Positions 17,194 through 26,808 of a DNA stretch of 39,474 bases are shown in pieces. The notes below the pieces were generated by a model. The model was not told where the DNA came from. It did no database searches and worked only from the letters and a program-made list of their open reading frames with translations. Source of the stretch: Hyphomonas oceanitis SCH89 (GTDB taxonomy: Bacteria; Pseudomonadota; Alphaproteobacteria; Caulobacterales; Hyphomonadaceae); contig NZ_ARYL01000035.1 of assembly GCF_000685295.1 (NCBI RefSeq), positions 1-39,474 of the forward strand. Reading direction: 5' to 3'. Both the position numbers and the translations under genes were made by a program. The first letter of the stretch is position 1; each line of letters begins with the position of its first letter.

Positions 17194-17320
17194 GAGTCCC
17201 GTAATAATGGGAGCAGGCGCGGGCGCAAGCCCTTTTCAGCTGTAATTCCCAACAGTTTTTGCCCGATAGTGAAATTTCTTATGAATCAGAGCTTTCTTGT
17301 CAGGCGAGTAGGCAAAAATC

Positions 17321-18193
17321 TCAGTTCTTTCGCTTTTTCTGCCGCATCAGCCCTTCTTGAGCCACGCTCGCGACCAGCTTGCCATCGCGGTTATAGATGC
17401 TGCCGCGGTTGAAACTGCGTCCACCGCCCGCGAATGGACTGTCCATGACATAAAGATGCCAGTCAGAGAACTTTACGGGCGCATGGAACCAGATCGCGTG
17501 ATCGAGGCTGGCCGACATCAGTTTCGGATCGAACCATGTCAGTCCGTGTGGCCGATTTCCCGTGCCGAGCAGGCTCATGTCGGATGCATAGGCCAAAAGG
17601 CACTGGTTCAGCGCCTGATTATCACCCGCATCGCGCGCCACACGCATCCATACCTGATGCGAATCGCTTGCTGGCTTTGGATTAAAAAGGTCGAGCGGCG
17701 ACACATCACGCATTTCAATGTCCCGCTCACGCGTGAACTCGTGGCGTATGCTCTCCGGCACCTGGTCGGCGATCTCGAGACGGCGGTCCCGAAGGCCTTT
17801 CAGCGTTTCCGGGTCGGGTGCCTCGGGCATGTCATGCTGGTGTTCCCAGCCCTCTTCCGGCACCTGGAAGCTGGCAGCAAGGTTGAATATTTGCTTGCCG
17901 TGCTGGATCGCGACCACCCGCCGTGTCGTGAAGCTGCCACCGTCACGTGCGTGGTCGACCTGATAGATGATCGGCACTTTAGGATCACCCGGCCGTATGA
18001 AGTAGGCATGCAGTGAATGGCAAATGCGGTCTTCGGACACGGTGCGCTGCGCTGCTACAAGCGCCTGCGCAATAACCTGTCCCCCAAAAACACGCTGGTT
18101 TGCCCGTTCATCGGGGCTTTGGCCCCGAAAAAGGTCAAGCTCGAGCCGCTCGATATCGAGCAGCACCAAAAGGTCTCCAACAGGATCAGACAT
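17321..18193 (-). CDS. tesB: Acyl-CoA thioesterase II
   Basis: A 290-residue double-hotdog thioesterase that hydrolyses acyl-CoA to free acid and CoA. The first hotdog shows RVFGGQVIAQALVAAQRTV and HSLHAYFIRPGDPKVPIIY. The second carries ASLDHAIWFHAPVKFSDWHL, then DSPFAGGGRSFNRGSIYN and VASVAQEGLMR, matching the Asp/Thr-Ser/Gln catalytic network of E. coli TesB. The ATG at 18193 has GGAGGG 7 nt upstream and begins MSDPVGDLLVLLDIERL; an upstream ATG at 18223 has no such signal. It is divergent from the acyl-CoA synthetase at 18374, so the two may share a control region. Confidence 0.93.
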   Translation of the reverse strand: MSDPVGDLLVLLDIERLELDLFRGQSPDERANQRVFGGQVIAQALVAAQRTVSEDRICHSLHAYFIRPGDPKVPIIYQVDHARDGGSFTTRRVVAIQHGKQIFNLAASFQVPEEGWEHQHDMPEAPDPETLKGLRDRRLEIADQVPESIRHEFTRERDIEMRDVSPLDLFNPKPASDSHQVWMRVARDAGDNQALNQCLLAYASDMSLLGTGNRPHGLTWFDPKLMSASLDHAIWFHAPVKFSDWHLYVMDSPFAGGGRSFNRGSIYNRDGKLVASVAQEGLMRQKKRKN

Positions 18194-18373
18194 CGCGCAC
18201 CCTCCGCTTCGCATCGGCTGCAAGTATCAGAGACATTCAAACGTGCAAACCCGTCATAACTTTCGGGCCGGTGTCTGACCCTTTGACAAGATGGCTATCC
18301 CGCGCTCTCCTTGTCAGGAGTGACTAACCATAGGTAATACGGCGCCTGACCCGAAGCGAGGACGAACCCCTAA

Positions 18374-20161
18374 ATGAACTTCCTATCCATACTGTCCCGC
18401 GAGGTGCAATTTTATCGGTCTATACGAGGTTTGACCAAGTGGACAAAGGATATCAGCCCCGATTCAGAGCGGCTGGTGGCAGACGACGTCGAGGATGTGG
18501 TCGACGGCCATGGCGCCAACGTCGCGTTCCGGTTCGAAGGCACTTTGACCACGTATGCCGAGTTCGAGGCTCGGGCCAACCGGTTCGCTCATTGGGCGCT
18601 GGAGCAGGGACTCGCGGCCGGTGATTGTGTCGCCCTCTTCATGGAGAACCGACCTGATTATGTGGCGTTCTGGTATGGGATGTCGAAGATCGGTGTTGTT
18701 ACCGCGCTCATCAATTCAAATCTGGAAGGCGAGGCCCTCGCGCACTGCATTAATATTGCCGATGCCAAACGTATCATTACCGGTGCCGAACAGGACAATG
18801 TCATCAAGGCTTCTGCAGCCCTGTTCACTTCGGCACCCGCTGTCTGGTCACTGGGCGGATCCGAGGGCAATGACCTCGAAGCGGCGATCAAGGGCGTATC
18901 GGCAGAGCGGCCATCTCGCGAATACCGTGCTGCGCTTCGCGGACGTAATCTGTGCCTTTATGTCTACACATCAGGGACCACCGGCTTGCCAAAAGCGGCG
19001 AAACTGACCCAGGCCAGAACGCAGGGCATGATGCGCACGTTCATATCGCCGTGTCATATCACCGAACGCGACCGGATTTATCTTACGCTGCCTCTGTACC
19101 ATGGCACCGGGGGGCTTTGCGGCGTTGGGCAGGCGCTGATGACGGGGGCGTGCATCATTCTGCGGCGCAAGTTCTCCGCCAGTGCATTCTGGGATGATGC
19201 GACGGACGAGGCCGCGACGTCGATTGTTTATATTGGTGAGCTGTGCCGGTACCTGCTGAACCAGCCACCCCACCCGAAAGAGCGCGCCCACAAGATCCGC
19301 ACCGGTTTTGGCAACGGACTCCGGGCCGAAGTTTGGGCCGAGTTTCAGGAAAGGTTCAACATCAACCATCTGTGCGAGTTCTATGGTTCCACTGAGGGCA
19401 ATGTCAGCTTCCTCAACTTTGACGGCAAGATTGGGGCCGTCGGTCGGATTCCCGGCTGGCTGGAGAAACAGTTCGCGCATATCGCATTTGTGAAATTCGA
19501 CATCGAGACCGAAGAACCAATTCGCGGACCTGAGGGGTTTTGTATCCGTACGGATGTCGATGAGGCGGGCGAGGCGCTGGGCCGCATCGGCGAGGATATT
19601 CGCAACCGCTTCGAGGGCTATAATGACGAGCAGGCGACGAAGAAGAAGATTCTGCGGGATGTTTTCGAAAAGGGTGACATGTGGTTCCGGACAGGGGACC
19701 TCATGCGCAAGGACAAGGACGGCTATATTTATTTCGTCGACCGTATCGGCGATACGTTCCGCTGGAAAGGAGAGAATGTCTCCACCAATGAGGTTGGCGA
19801 GGCGCTCTCAGGCATTCCCGGCGTTGCGACGGCAAATGTCTATGGCGTTCCGTTGCCCGGCTATGATGGCAAGGCGGGCATGGCGGCCATCACGATGGAT
19901 GGCGATGTCAATTTCGAGGGCATGTATGTAGCGCTAGGTCAGAAGCTGCCAAGCTATGCGATACCAATCTTCATCCGCGTGCAGCGTGATGCGGAGACGA
20001 CCGGGACGTTCAAGTACCGCAAGGTGGAGCTGGTCAAGGAAGCTTTTGACATTGACGAAGTGACTGACCCGATCTGGATGTATCATCCTGAGCGCAAGGA
20101 ATATGTTCCGTTCACGCAGGACAGGTATGACTCCCTTCGCTCGGGCGCCTTCAAGTTCTGA
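18374..20161 (+). CDS. Long-chain acyl-CoA synthetase (FATP-like)
   Basis: A 595-residue adenylate-forming enzyme of the FATP/very-long-chain acyl-CoA synthetase branch. The motif YTSGTTGLPKAAKLTQAR begins near residue 198, and the branch-typical FYGSTEGNVSFLN and MWFRTGDLMRKDKDGYIYFVD follow. The C-terminal part has RIGDTFRWKGENVSTNEV and ETTGTFKYRKVELVKEAFD in place of the usual PRTxTGK. The N-terminus is somewhat hydrophobic, in keeping with membrane association. With the divergent TesB thioesterase it suggests local turnover of acyl-CoA pools. It ends 3 nt from the stop of the convergent RimK-like gene. Confidence 0.92.
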   Translation: MNFLSILSREVQFYRSIRGLTKWTKDISPDSERLVADDVEDVVDGHGANVAFRFEGTLTTYAEFEARANRFAHWALEQGLAAGDCVALFMENRPDYVAFWYGMSKIGVVTALINSNLEGEALAHCINIADAKRIITGAEQDNVIKASAALFTSAPAVWSLGGSEGNDLEAAIKGVSAERPSREYRAALRGRNLCLYVYTSGTTGLPKAAKLTQARTQGMMRTFISPCHITERDRIYLTLPLYHGTGGLCGVGQALMTGACIILRRKFSASAFWDDATDEAATSIVYIGELCRYLLNQPPHPKERAHKIRTGFGNGLRAEVWAEFQERFNINHLCEFYGSTEGNVSFLNFDGKIGAVGRIPGWLEKQFAHIAFVKFDIETEEPIRGPEGFCIRTDVDEAGEALGRIGEDIRNRFEGYNDEQATKKKILRDVFEKGDMWFRTGDLMRKDKDGYIYFVDRIGDTFRWKGENVSTNEVGEALSGIPGVATANVYGVPLPGYDGKAGMAAITMDGDVNFEGMYVALGQKLPSYAIPIFIRVQRDAETTGTFKYRKVELVKEAFDIDEVTDPIWMYHPERKEYVPFTQDRYDSLRSGAFKF

Positions 20162-20164
20162 GGA

Positions 20165-21634
20165 TCAGTTGACCCGGCCCATGCGCTGTTCAAGGCGTGT
20201 GGAAAACCATGAGATGATGCGACGCCAGATTTCATCTTTCATGACCGCCCCCTCGACATCATGGTCAATGCTGGGGTTGTCATTGATCTCGATGATTACG
20301 ACCCCATTGTCGGTTTCCTTGAGGTCGACACCATAGAGCCCGTCGCCAATGAGACGTGCAGCCCGTACGGCAACGTCGATCACTTCGGGTGGCGTGTCCT
20401 CGATAGGTAGTGTGGTGAACCCACCTTCACTCGTTTTACCGCCAGGGCCGTGTTTGATGATCTGCCAGTGTCCCCGCGCCATGCGGTACTGGCAGGCATA
20501 CATTGGCTCGCCGTTGAGTACGCCTATACGCCAGTCGAACTTGGTTGGGATGAATTCCTGCGAGATCACCAGAGCTGTGTCATCGAACATGCCTTTTACA
20601 GCCGTCTTCAGTTCTTCCAGCGTGGTTGCCTTGACCATGTGATTACCGAAGGAACCATCAGGCGTCTTCAGGATAACAGGAGAGCCAAGCCGTGAGAAGA
20701 CGGCAGTGAGGTCTGACTTCTCATCAAGGATTTCGGTGCGCGGGATGGGAAGACCGGCTTTCTCGAGTATTTCTTTGAGATAAACCTTGTTGGTACAGCG
20801 GATCATCGAATGCGTATCGTCGATGACCGGCATGCCCTCCTGCTCGGCGCGCCGAGCGAACCGATAGGTGAAATTGTCGATGGACGTTGTCGCGCGGATG
20901 AATAGAGCATCAAATTCCGCAAGGCTTGTCAGGTCAGAGGGCTCGATCAGTTCGACTTCCACGCCCATCTTGGCTGCGACATCTGCCAGTCGTTTGATCG
21001 ATGCTGGCTTCGAAGGTGCATGTTGCTCCTTCGGATCGACCAGAACGGCCAGGGACCATTTTGCTGGCGCTTTCGTTTTGGGTGCGCTGACGCGACCGCT
21101 CGTATAAGTGGCCATCGCTTCCAAGAAAAAGGCGCGACGAGCGTCTTTCAGTTTGTGTGGCGAAACGATGCGGACGCGCGCAATTCCGCATGGTGTAGTA
21201 TCGTCGAACTCCACCTCTAGAGCTGGCGTGCGAAACCAGTCCGACACTTCGCGCGCGAGCTTTTCGTATCCGGGGACTTCCGATTTCGAAAACGCCACAA
21301 ACAGGCTCTCAATCTCCGGTGCGCCTTTGGCGCGGGCTTCGCGCAGCCGTTCGCCGAGGTCGGGCAGGGCATGAGTGTAGAGCCCCTTGGCCGACAGCTC
21401 GACCATGGTCTGCACGTTCGGGCTGACCCGGTGTCCGCGTGCCTCCGCCAGAAGAGAGGCATAATAGCCCTCAGACTGGTAGGCGTAGGATCGTGAAAGG
21501 TTCAGGATATAAGGACGGCGTCCAGCAAACAGCGCGGGTTTGGAAATATAGTCGCTGACCCGGAGCACCTTGTGAGGCGTTTCGGCCTGTGAAATGTCGC
21601 TCGCCGTTTCGACGAGGATAACCCAGTCGGTCAT
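20165..21634 (-). CDS. RimK-like ATP-grasp ligase with N-terminal RLAN domain
   Basis: A 489-residue protein. The N-terminal part (about 1-200; NLSRSYAYQSEGYYASLLAE) matches the RimK-like ATP-grasp N-terminal (RLAN) domain. The C-terminal half is an ATP-grasp fold, with PVILKTPDGSFGNHMVKA (phosphate-binding loop), LVISQEFIPTKFDWRIGVL, and Mg-binding IEINDNPSIDHDVEG. ATP-grasp ligases of this kind join a carboxylate to an amine through an acyl phosphate; the substrate here is unknown. It starts in a 4-nt overlap with the GNAT gene (ATGA), and GNAT overlaps proB in the same way, so the three form one coupled unit. Pairing of such ligases with GNAT enzymes is a known genomic theme thought to make or tag small peptides. 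Confidence 0.9.
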   Translation of the reverse strand: MTDWVILVETASDISQAETPHKVLRVSDYISKPALFAGRRPYILNLSRSYAYQSEGYYASLLAEARGHRVSPNVQTMVELSAKGLYTHALPDLGERLREARAKGAPEIESLFVAFSKSEVPGYEKLAREVSDWFRTPALEVEFDDTTPCGIARVRIVSPHKLKDARRAFFLEAMATYTSGRVSAPKTKAPAKWSLAVLVDPKEQHAPSKPASIKRLADVAAKMGVEVELIEPSDLTSLAEFDALFIRATTSIDNFTYRFARRAEQEGMPVIDDTHSMIRCTNKVYLKEILEKAGLPIPRTEILDEKSDLTAVFSRLGSPVILKTPDGSFGNHMVKATTLEELKTAVKGMFDDTALVISQEFIPTKFDWRIGVLNGEPMYACQYRMARGHWQIIKHGPGGKTSEGGFTTLPIEDTPPEVIDVAVRAARLIGDGLYGVDLKETDNGVVIIEINDNPSIDHDVEGAVMKDEIWRRIISWFSTRLEQRMGRVN

Positions 21635-22110
21635 CGGCTTTCACTCACGGACATGCCAAGGGGCTTTTCCATCCGCACTGCGGTCTCTCCATTCGGGTAG
21701 TAGCCTGCAACGCGCGCAATTACGCGATATCCGCTGCGCTCGTAAAGTAGAATAGCATTGTGGTTTGATTCGCGCGCTTCTAGTCGCATCCGTTCACATC
21801 CCTTCTCCTTTGCAACAGTTTCGCCCATCGCCATGAGCTTCCGTGCAACGCCCTTACCACGCATGTCAGGGCTGACCGAAAGCGTATACAGGCGCGCTAT
21901 CGCGCTGCCGTCGCGCAAGAGCAACACGGCGGCCCCGACAAGAGTTCCGTTCAATTCGGCCACATGCGCGATTGTGTTGCCGTCCAGCAGCCGGCGCCAG
22001 GTGCGTCGTGGGAAGCGGTCTTCTTGAGGGAAGGCCTCTTCGATCCGGACCAGACCGGCCAGATCGCCACGCGTAGCCAGCCGGATGATCGGCTCACCGA
22101 TCAGCGTCAT
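21631..22110 (-). CDS. GNAT N-acetyltransferase paired with the RimK-like ligase
   Basis: A 159-residue Gcn5-related acetyltransferase. The acetyl-CoA binding motif is LYTLSVSPDMRGKGVARKLM (RGKGVA at residues 84-89), followed by MRLEARESNHNAILLYERSG and Y-containing motif B. RimI-like enzymes acetylate amino termini or small amines; the substrate here is unknown. It overlaps proB (ATGA) upstream and the ATP-grasp gene (ATGA) downstream, so it is almost surely co-translated with both. In many bacteria the homologue of this partner is fused to a C39 peptidase domain; no such domain is present here. Confidence 0.9.
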   Translation of the reverse strand: MTLIGEPIIRLATRGDLAGLVRIEEAFPQEDRFPRRTWRRLLDGNTIAHVAELNGTLVGAAVLLLRDGSAIARLYTLSVSPDMRGKGVARKLMAMGETVAKEKGCERMRLEARESNHNAILLYERSGYRVIARVAGYYPNGETAVRMEKPLGMSVSESR

Positions 22111-23222
22111 ACGCGCACCATGTCGTCCCGGTGGATAATGGCGGGGCGACCGCGATAGCCGAGGGTTGCTTCCACTTCGTCGCTCTGAAGACCGATGACA
22201 CGCAGGATGTCGGCAGAGCTGTAGGACGTGACTCCCTTGGCGATTACGGGGCTGTTTTCGGCCTTGATGGCCACGGCAGCCCCGCGTTCGAACCCACCCA
22301 GAACCCCGGTAATGCCCACAGCAAGTAAGCTCGCACCCCCTTGAAGTGCCCGTGCGGCGCCAGCATCAACCAGGATTGTGCCTTCGGGTTTCAGGTGGCC
22401 CATCAGCCAGGCTTCGCGCGCGCGCGCGGGTGTGGTGTCGGCGACGATCAGGGTCGAGAGCGCGCCTTCCTCGATGGCGCGCAGCGGGTGTTCGCGGTTG
22501 CCGCGCGTGATGATGGTGGAGCAGCCCGCCGCATGGGCGATGCGCGCCGCTGCGAGTTTGGTCACCATGCCACCTGAGCCGACACCCGCAGATGCATTAG
22601 CGCCGGTTGCCATGGCGTCATGCTCGGCTGAAAGTTCTGTTAAAACAGGGATGTGGGTGGCTTGAGGATCTGTGTTCGGATCGGCGGTATAGAGGCCGTC
22701 AATATCTGAAAGGAGTACGAGCAGGTCCGCCCCCATCATCTGGGCGACGCGCGCCGCCAGCCGGTCATTGTCGCCATAGCGGATTTCGTCCGTCGCGACC
22801 GTGTCGTTCTCATTGATGACCGGGACAATGCCGGCATCAAGCAGGGTTTCCAGTGTCGCGCGCGCATTCAGCCAGCGCCGCCGCGTTTCGGTGTCGCTGA
22901 GGGTCAGCAAAGCTTGCCCAACAATGATGTCATGGGAGGCAAAGGCGCTGGCGAGCGCCGCCATAAGGCGTGGCTGGCCGATTGCAGCGGCGGCCTGTTT
23001 CTGGTCCAGCCGAGCGGGGGTGGGTGAGCCGAGGTCCACCCGTCCCAGTGCCACGGCGCCCGACGAGACGAGGATGACATCCTTTCCGCGCGCGCGCAGG
23101 TCTGAAATGTCGGCAGCAAGGCGCGCCAGCCAATCGGTGCGGGCCTTGCCATATTCGGCAATCAGGGCGGATCCTGTTTTGACGACGATCCGCTTTGCTG
23201 TCCGAAAACTTTCGCCTGTCAT
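22107..23222 (-). CDS. proB: Glutamate 5-kinase
   Basis: A 371-residue enzyme that phosphorylates L-glutamate as the first step of proline synthesis. The amino acid kinase domain starts RIVVKTGSALIAEYG, with LVSSGAVALGRVDLG, QPRLMAALASAF, and the substrate loop VINENDTVATDEIRYGDNDR. A C-terminal PUA domain follows from about residue 275 (AGAARALQGGASLLAVGITG). Length is typical. The ribosome binding site is weak. proA is not adjacent. proB heads the overlapping proB-GNAT-RimK unit and is divergent from the zinc-ribbon gene at 23318. Confidence 0.96.
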   Translation of the reverse strand: MTGESFRTAKRIVVKTGSALIAEYGKARTDWLARLAADISDLRARGKDVILVSSGAVALGRVDLGSPTPARLDQKQAAAAIGQPRLMAALASAFASHDIIVGQALLTLSDTETRRRWLNARATLETLLDAGIVPVINENDTVATDEIRYGDNDRLAARVAQMMGADLLVLLSDIDGLYTADPNTDPQATHIPVLTELSAEHDAMATGANASAGVGSGGMVTKLAAARIAHAAGCSTIITRGNREHPLRAIEEGALSTLIVADTTPARAREAWLMGHLKPEGTILVDAGAARALQGGASLLAVGITGVLGGFERGAAVAIKAENSPVIAKGVTSYSSADILRVIGLQSDEVEATLGYRGRPAIIHRDDMVRV

Positions 23223-23317
23223 GCTGCGCAGCCTGTCAACATGAGAGACTGGCGTTTGTGTGCGCTCTGTGCTGTCTGGGCAATCAGATTTACCCCTTTA
23301 CGTACAAGGCCAACACG

Positions 23318-23551
23318 ATGCCCCAATTCGACATGATCCTGATTTCGCCTGAAGCTGCAGCCCGTGCCGACGTGCTTGAACACACGGCGGGAACGCCCGT
23401 GCGCGAAGGCGGCGGGGACGAGACCTATCGCTGCGGGGCGTGCAAGACCAAGCTCATGATTAATGTGGCCCATCACGACGCCCATGGCGTCGTCGTCAAA
23501 TGCGGCAAGTGCGGGAAGATCAACACGGAACCCCACCATCACCATCACTAA
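23318..23551 (+). CDS. Small zinc-ribbon protein with C-terminal His5
   Basis: A 77-residue protein with two CxxC knuckles, Cys39/Cys42 (RCGACKT) and Cys62/Cys65 (KCGKCGK), separated by a His-containing stretch (NVAHHDAHG), a classic zinc-ribbon layout. It ends PHHHHH directly before TAA. The ATG at 23318 is chosen because it starts the compact domain and AAGGCC lies upstream; the longer frame from 23195 overlaps the proB start on the other strand. It is divergent from proB and converges on obgE with a 17-nt gap. Function unknown; a metal-binding or nucleic-acid-binding role is inference. Confidence 0.75.
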   Translation: MPQFDMILISPEAAARADVLEHTAGTPVREGGGDETYRCGACKTKLMINVAHHDAHGVVVKCGKCGKINTEPHHHHH

Positions 23552-23568
23552 CCGACGCAGACTGGCGA

Positions 23569-24618
<1,050 letters not shown>

Positions 24619-25143
24619 TTACGCGTTTCGCGCGAGGCGCGCCATGTCGAAGTGTTCAACGGTTTCGCCCCGGCCAAGTGAAAACAGCTTGCTGCGACCG
24701 GCACGCATGAAGCCCAGCTTGTGGAGGACACGTCCTGATGCCGGGTTATCAACGAAGTGTCCCGACAGGAAAGCCGTTTCACCCCGGCGTTCCAGCCATG
24801 AGAGCAAGGTTTTAGCTGCCTCGGTCGTCAAGCCTTTGCCCCAAGCCATTGGGGCGAGCCAATAGCCAATCGTGAAGGGCGCCCCTTCGGACTTTCGGTC
24901 TGCGCCGATGACACCCACGAGATTGCCCTCAAGAACCATGGCCCGGACATGCTCCATATCCGCTTTTGCTGCTGCATCCTGGCCAGAGATCCAGGCCAAA
25001 GTCTGCGCCTTGGACTGGTTCGGCGCGACGCGGGCCAGCATGCGGTAGACCCTTGGGTCCTGCACAAGCTCGGTAATCGGGCCTGCGTCCGCAGGCCCGA
25101 TGGACCGCAGCAACAGCCGCTCCGTCTGCAACTCTTCACTCAT
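24619..25143 (-). CDS. RimJ/RimL-type GNAT acetyltransferase
   Basis: A 174-residue GNAT enzyme. The N-terminal ELQTERLLLRSIGPADAGPI is typical of the RimJ/RimL-like acetyltransf_3 group. The acetyl-CoA site is IGYWLAPMAWGKGLTTEAAK, followed by FVDNPASGRVLHKLGF (the conserved Asn that contacts the substrate). GAGGAG 8 nt before the ATG at 25143 fixes the start; an upstream in-frame ATG at 25182 falls in the rpmA terminator. It sits between the rpmA terminator and obgE and probably begins the obgE transcript. Substrate unknown. Confidence 0.92.
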   Translation of the reverse strand: MSEELQTERLLLRSIGPADAGPITELVQDPRVYRMLARVAPNQSKAQTLAWISGQDAAAKADMEHVRAMVLEGNLVGVIGADRKSEGAPFTIGYWLAPMAWGKGLTTEAAKTLLSWLERRGETAFLSGHFVDNPASGRVLHKLGFMRAGRSKLFSLGRGETVEHFDMARLARNA

Positions 25144-25180
25144 CGTCGCCTCCTCAAGGCAGGACAAGGCAGGGGATGGC

Positions 25181-25213
25181 AAAGAAAAAGGGGAAGCAGT
25201 GGCCTGCCTCCCC
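25181..25213 (-). terminator. Intrinsic terminator after rpmA
   Basis: On the minus strand, GGGGAGGCAG, a 4-nt GCCA loop and CTGCTTCCCC form a 10-bp stem (one G-T pair), followed by TTTTTCTTT. It lies 57 nt beyond the rpmA stop and before the GNAT start, so it separates the rplU-rpmA transcript from the GNAT-obgE one. Confidence 0.88.
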
Positions 25214-25269
25214 TCGGAATGATCGACTTTTGCGATCCGGCCACGTTCCCGCGGCCGCGCTGTCAGCCG

Positions 25270-25539
25270 CTATTCTGCTGCGTTCGCGAGCGGTACAATA
25301 TTCACGTACAGGCGGCCACCGGCCTTCTTGGCGAACTCGATATTGCCTTCGATCAGCGCAAAAAGGGTGTGATCCTTGCCCATGCCCACGCCTTTGCCTG
25401 GCCATTTCTGGGTGCCGCGCTGACGCACGATAATGTTGCCCGGAATGACATGCTCGCCGCCATATTTCTTGACGCCAAGGTATTTCGGGTTCGAGTCGCG
25501 ACCGTTACGTGACGAGCCGCCTGATTTTTTGTGAGCCAT
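25270..25539 (-). CDS. rpmA: Ribosomal protein bL27
   Basis: An 89-residue large-subunit protein near the peptidyl transferase centre. It begins [20 protein letters not shown] and has [20 protein letters not shown] and [12 protein letters not shown], the complete family signature. AAGGAGCGCACA before the ATG is a strong ribosome binding site. It follows rplU by 38 nt and is followed by an intrinsic terminator. Confidence 0.98.
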   Translation of the reverse strand: MAHKKSGGSSRNGRDSNPKYLGVKKYGGEHVIPGNIIVRQRGTQKWPGKGVGMGKDHTLFALIEGNIEFAKKAGGRLYVNIVPLANAAE

Positions 25540-25577
25540 TGTGCGCTCCTTGTCCTGTCTGAGGGCTTAAATAGCCC

Positions 25578-26219
25578 TTATGCGTCCTTGGCGAGTTCGG
25601 CGGCCTGTGCAACCCAGCCGTCTTTTTCAAAACGACCCGAGAGGCTCAGCTGCTCTTCGAGTTCGGCGATCTGGGCCTCAGAAAGGGCTGCGATCTGAGC
25701 GAAGGTGGTGATTCCCGCGCCGTTCAGCTTTTTCTCGAGAGCCGGACCAACGCCCGTCATTTTCTTCAGGTTATCAGCGCCGGTTGTCGCGGCTGCAGCA
25801 GCGGGTGCTTCAGCGGCAGGTGCTGCTTTGGGCGCTTCTGCCGGGGCGGCTTCAGCTTTCGGGGCTGCTTCATTCTTAGGAGCGGCCTTCTTGGCAGGTG
25901 CCTTTCCGTCAGCATTGATCGACGTGATTGTCACGGTCGTCAGGTGCTGCTTGTGGCCGATCGTGCGGCGGTAGGTCTGGCGCTGGCGCTTCTTGCGCGT
26001 GATCAGTTTCGGACCGCGCATGTGCTCGGCGATTTCGCCCGAAACAGTGGCGCCGGCCACGAGAGGCGCACCAACCGTAACGGAATCACCGCTTCCAAGC
26101 ATGAGGACGCTATCGAACGTCACGTCTTTACCGGCTTCAGCATCCAGTTTCTCGATGACGATCGTATCGCCCTCGGCAACTTTGTACTGCTTGCCACCTG
26201 TCTTGATGACCGCGAACAT
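25578..26219 (-). CDS. rplU: Ribosomal protein bL21 with C-terminal helix-hairpin-helix extension
   Basis: Residues 1 to about 103 are bL21 (MFAVIKTGGKQYKVAEGDTI; KLITRKKRQRQTYRRTIGHK; QHLTTVTITSI). A low-complexity Ala/Lys/Glu/Pro linker follows (about 104-148). The last 65 or so residues form a helix-hairpin-helix unit (NLKKMTGVGPALEKKLNGAG, then ITTFAQIAALSEAQIAELEE). Ordinary bL21 is about 103 residues; this product is 213. The second ATG (26219) is chosen because GGAAGG lies 9 nt before it but only 0-1 nt before the first ATG (26228). The extension recalls domains used for nucleic-acid contact; its role here is unknown. Confidence 0.95.
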   Translation of the reverse strand: MFAVIKTGGKQYKVAEGDTIVIEKLDAEAGKDVTFDSVLMLGSGDSVTVGAPLVAGATVSGEIAEHMRGPKLITRKKRQRQTYRRTIGHKQHLTTVTITSINADGKAPAKKAAPKNEAAPKAEAAPAEAPKAAPAAEAPAAAAATTGADNLKKMTGVGPALEKKLNGAGITTFAQIAALSEAQIAELEEQLSLSGRFEKDGWVAQAAELAKDA

Positions 26220-26400
26220 GGGTCTCATCCTTCCGGCATGAAATCAAAATGAAATACGCGCGAAACCGTCGCCGGTCCGCGCCTGAATGGGGGGGTAAAC
26301 ACCAAACCGGAGCGGCTGTCAAATGTCATCTTCAGGCGATTTCAGGGAGTTGAATTCTTCGCGAAGCCAGTATAGGTCAGCACGCTTCCCACCAGGGCGC

Positions 26401-26490
26401 GGAGAGGTGCTAGAGTGGTTGAATAGGCTAGTCTCGAAAACTAGTGAGCTCGCAAGGGTTCCCAGGGTTCGAATCCCTGTCTCTCCGCCA
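26401..26490 (+). tRNA. tRNA-Ser (CGA)
   Basis: A 90-nt type-II tRNA. Acceptor GGAGAGG pairs with TCTCTCC (last pair G-T), with discriminator G and an encoded CCA. The anticodon arm CTAGT-CTCGAAA-ACTAG has a CGA anticodon. The long variable arm GAGCTCGCAAGGGTTCC is characteristic of tRNA-Ser, and the T arm is CAGGGTTCGAATCCCTG. It marks the right edge of the conserved block. Confidence 0.96.
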
Positions 26491-26626
26491 GCCTTGGCCC
26501 CAAATATCCCGAAACTAAAAGGGAATGTGGGGTAATAGGTCATTCTTCCCCGCCCTTTGGAGTTTCATGGCATTGTCAGGGGAGTTCGGCTCGGAGTGAC
26601 CAATCCAAGCGTTTAGCCTCGCAAAA

Positions 26627-26808
26627 GTGACCAAGAATCCGTTCCGTTAATTCAAAACCTCACCCTAAATCATCCAGCTTGGCGAGATGATGTGCGTCAG
26701 GGTTCCTCTGTCTTCAAGGAATGCGGAAGACCTATTTCACGAGCGGGGCAACGACATTTGCCATAAAAGTCTCAGGCTCTGGGTGGGCCCTGTAGCTGGA
26801 TCAATCTT
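26627..26808 (+). pseudogene. IS6-type transposase relic (left copy)
   Basis: Read from GTG at 26627, the frame gives VTKNPFR, a stop, FKTSP, a stop, IIQLGEMMCVRVPLSSRNAED, then LFHERGNDICHKSLRLW. This follows the N-terminus of IS6-family transposases (a KNPFRYF start, SPEII, PLSLRNVEDLL, ERG, and HET-R-W blocks), with two nonsense codons at 26648-26650 and 26666-26668 and no catalytic domain after about 26808. A second relic of the same part lies at 38748-38913 in the same orientation. The family call is from remembered signature blocks, not a search. Confidence 0.72.
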
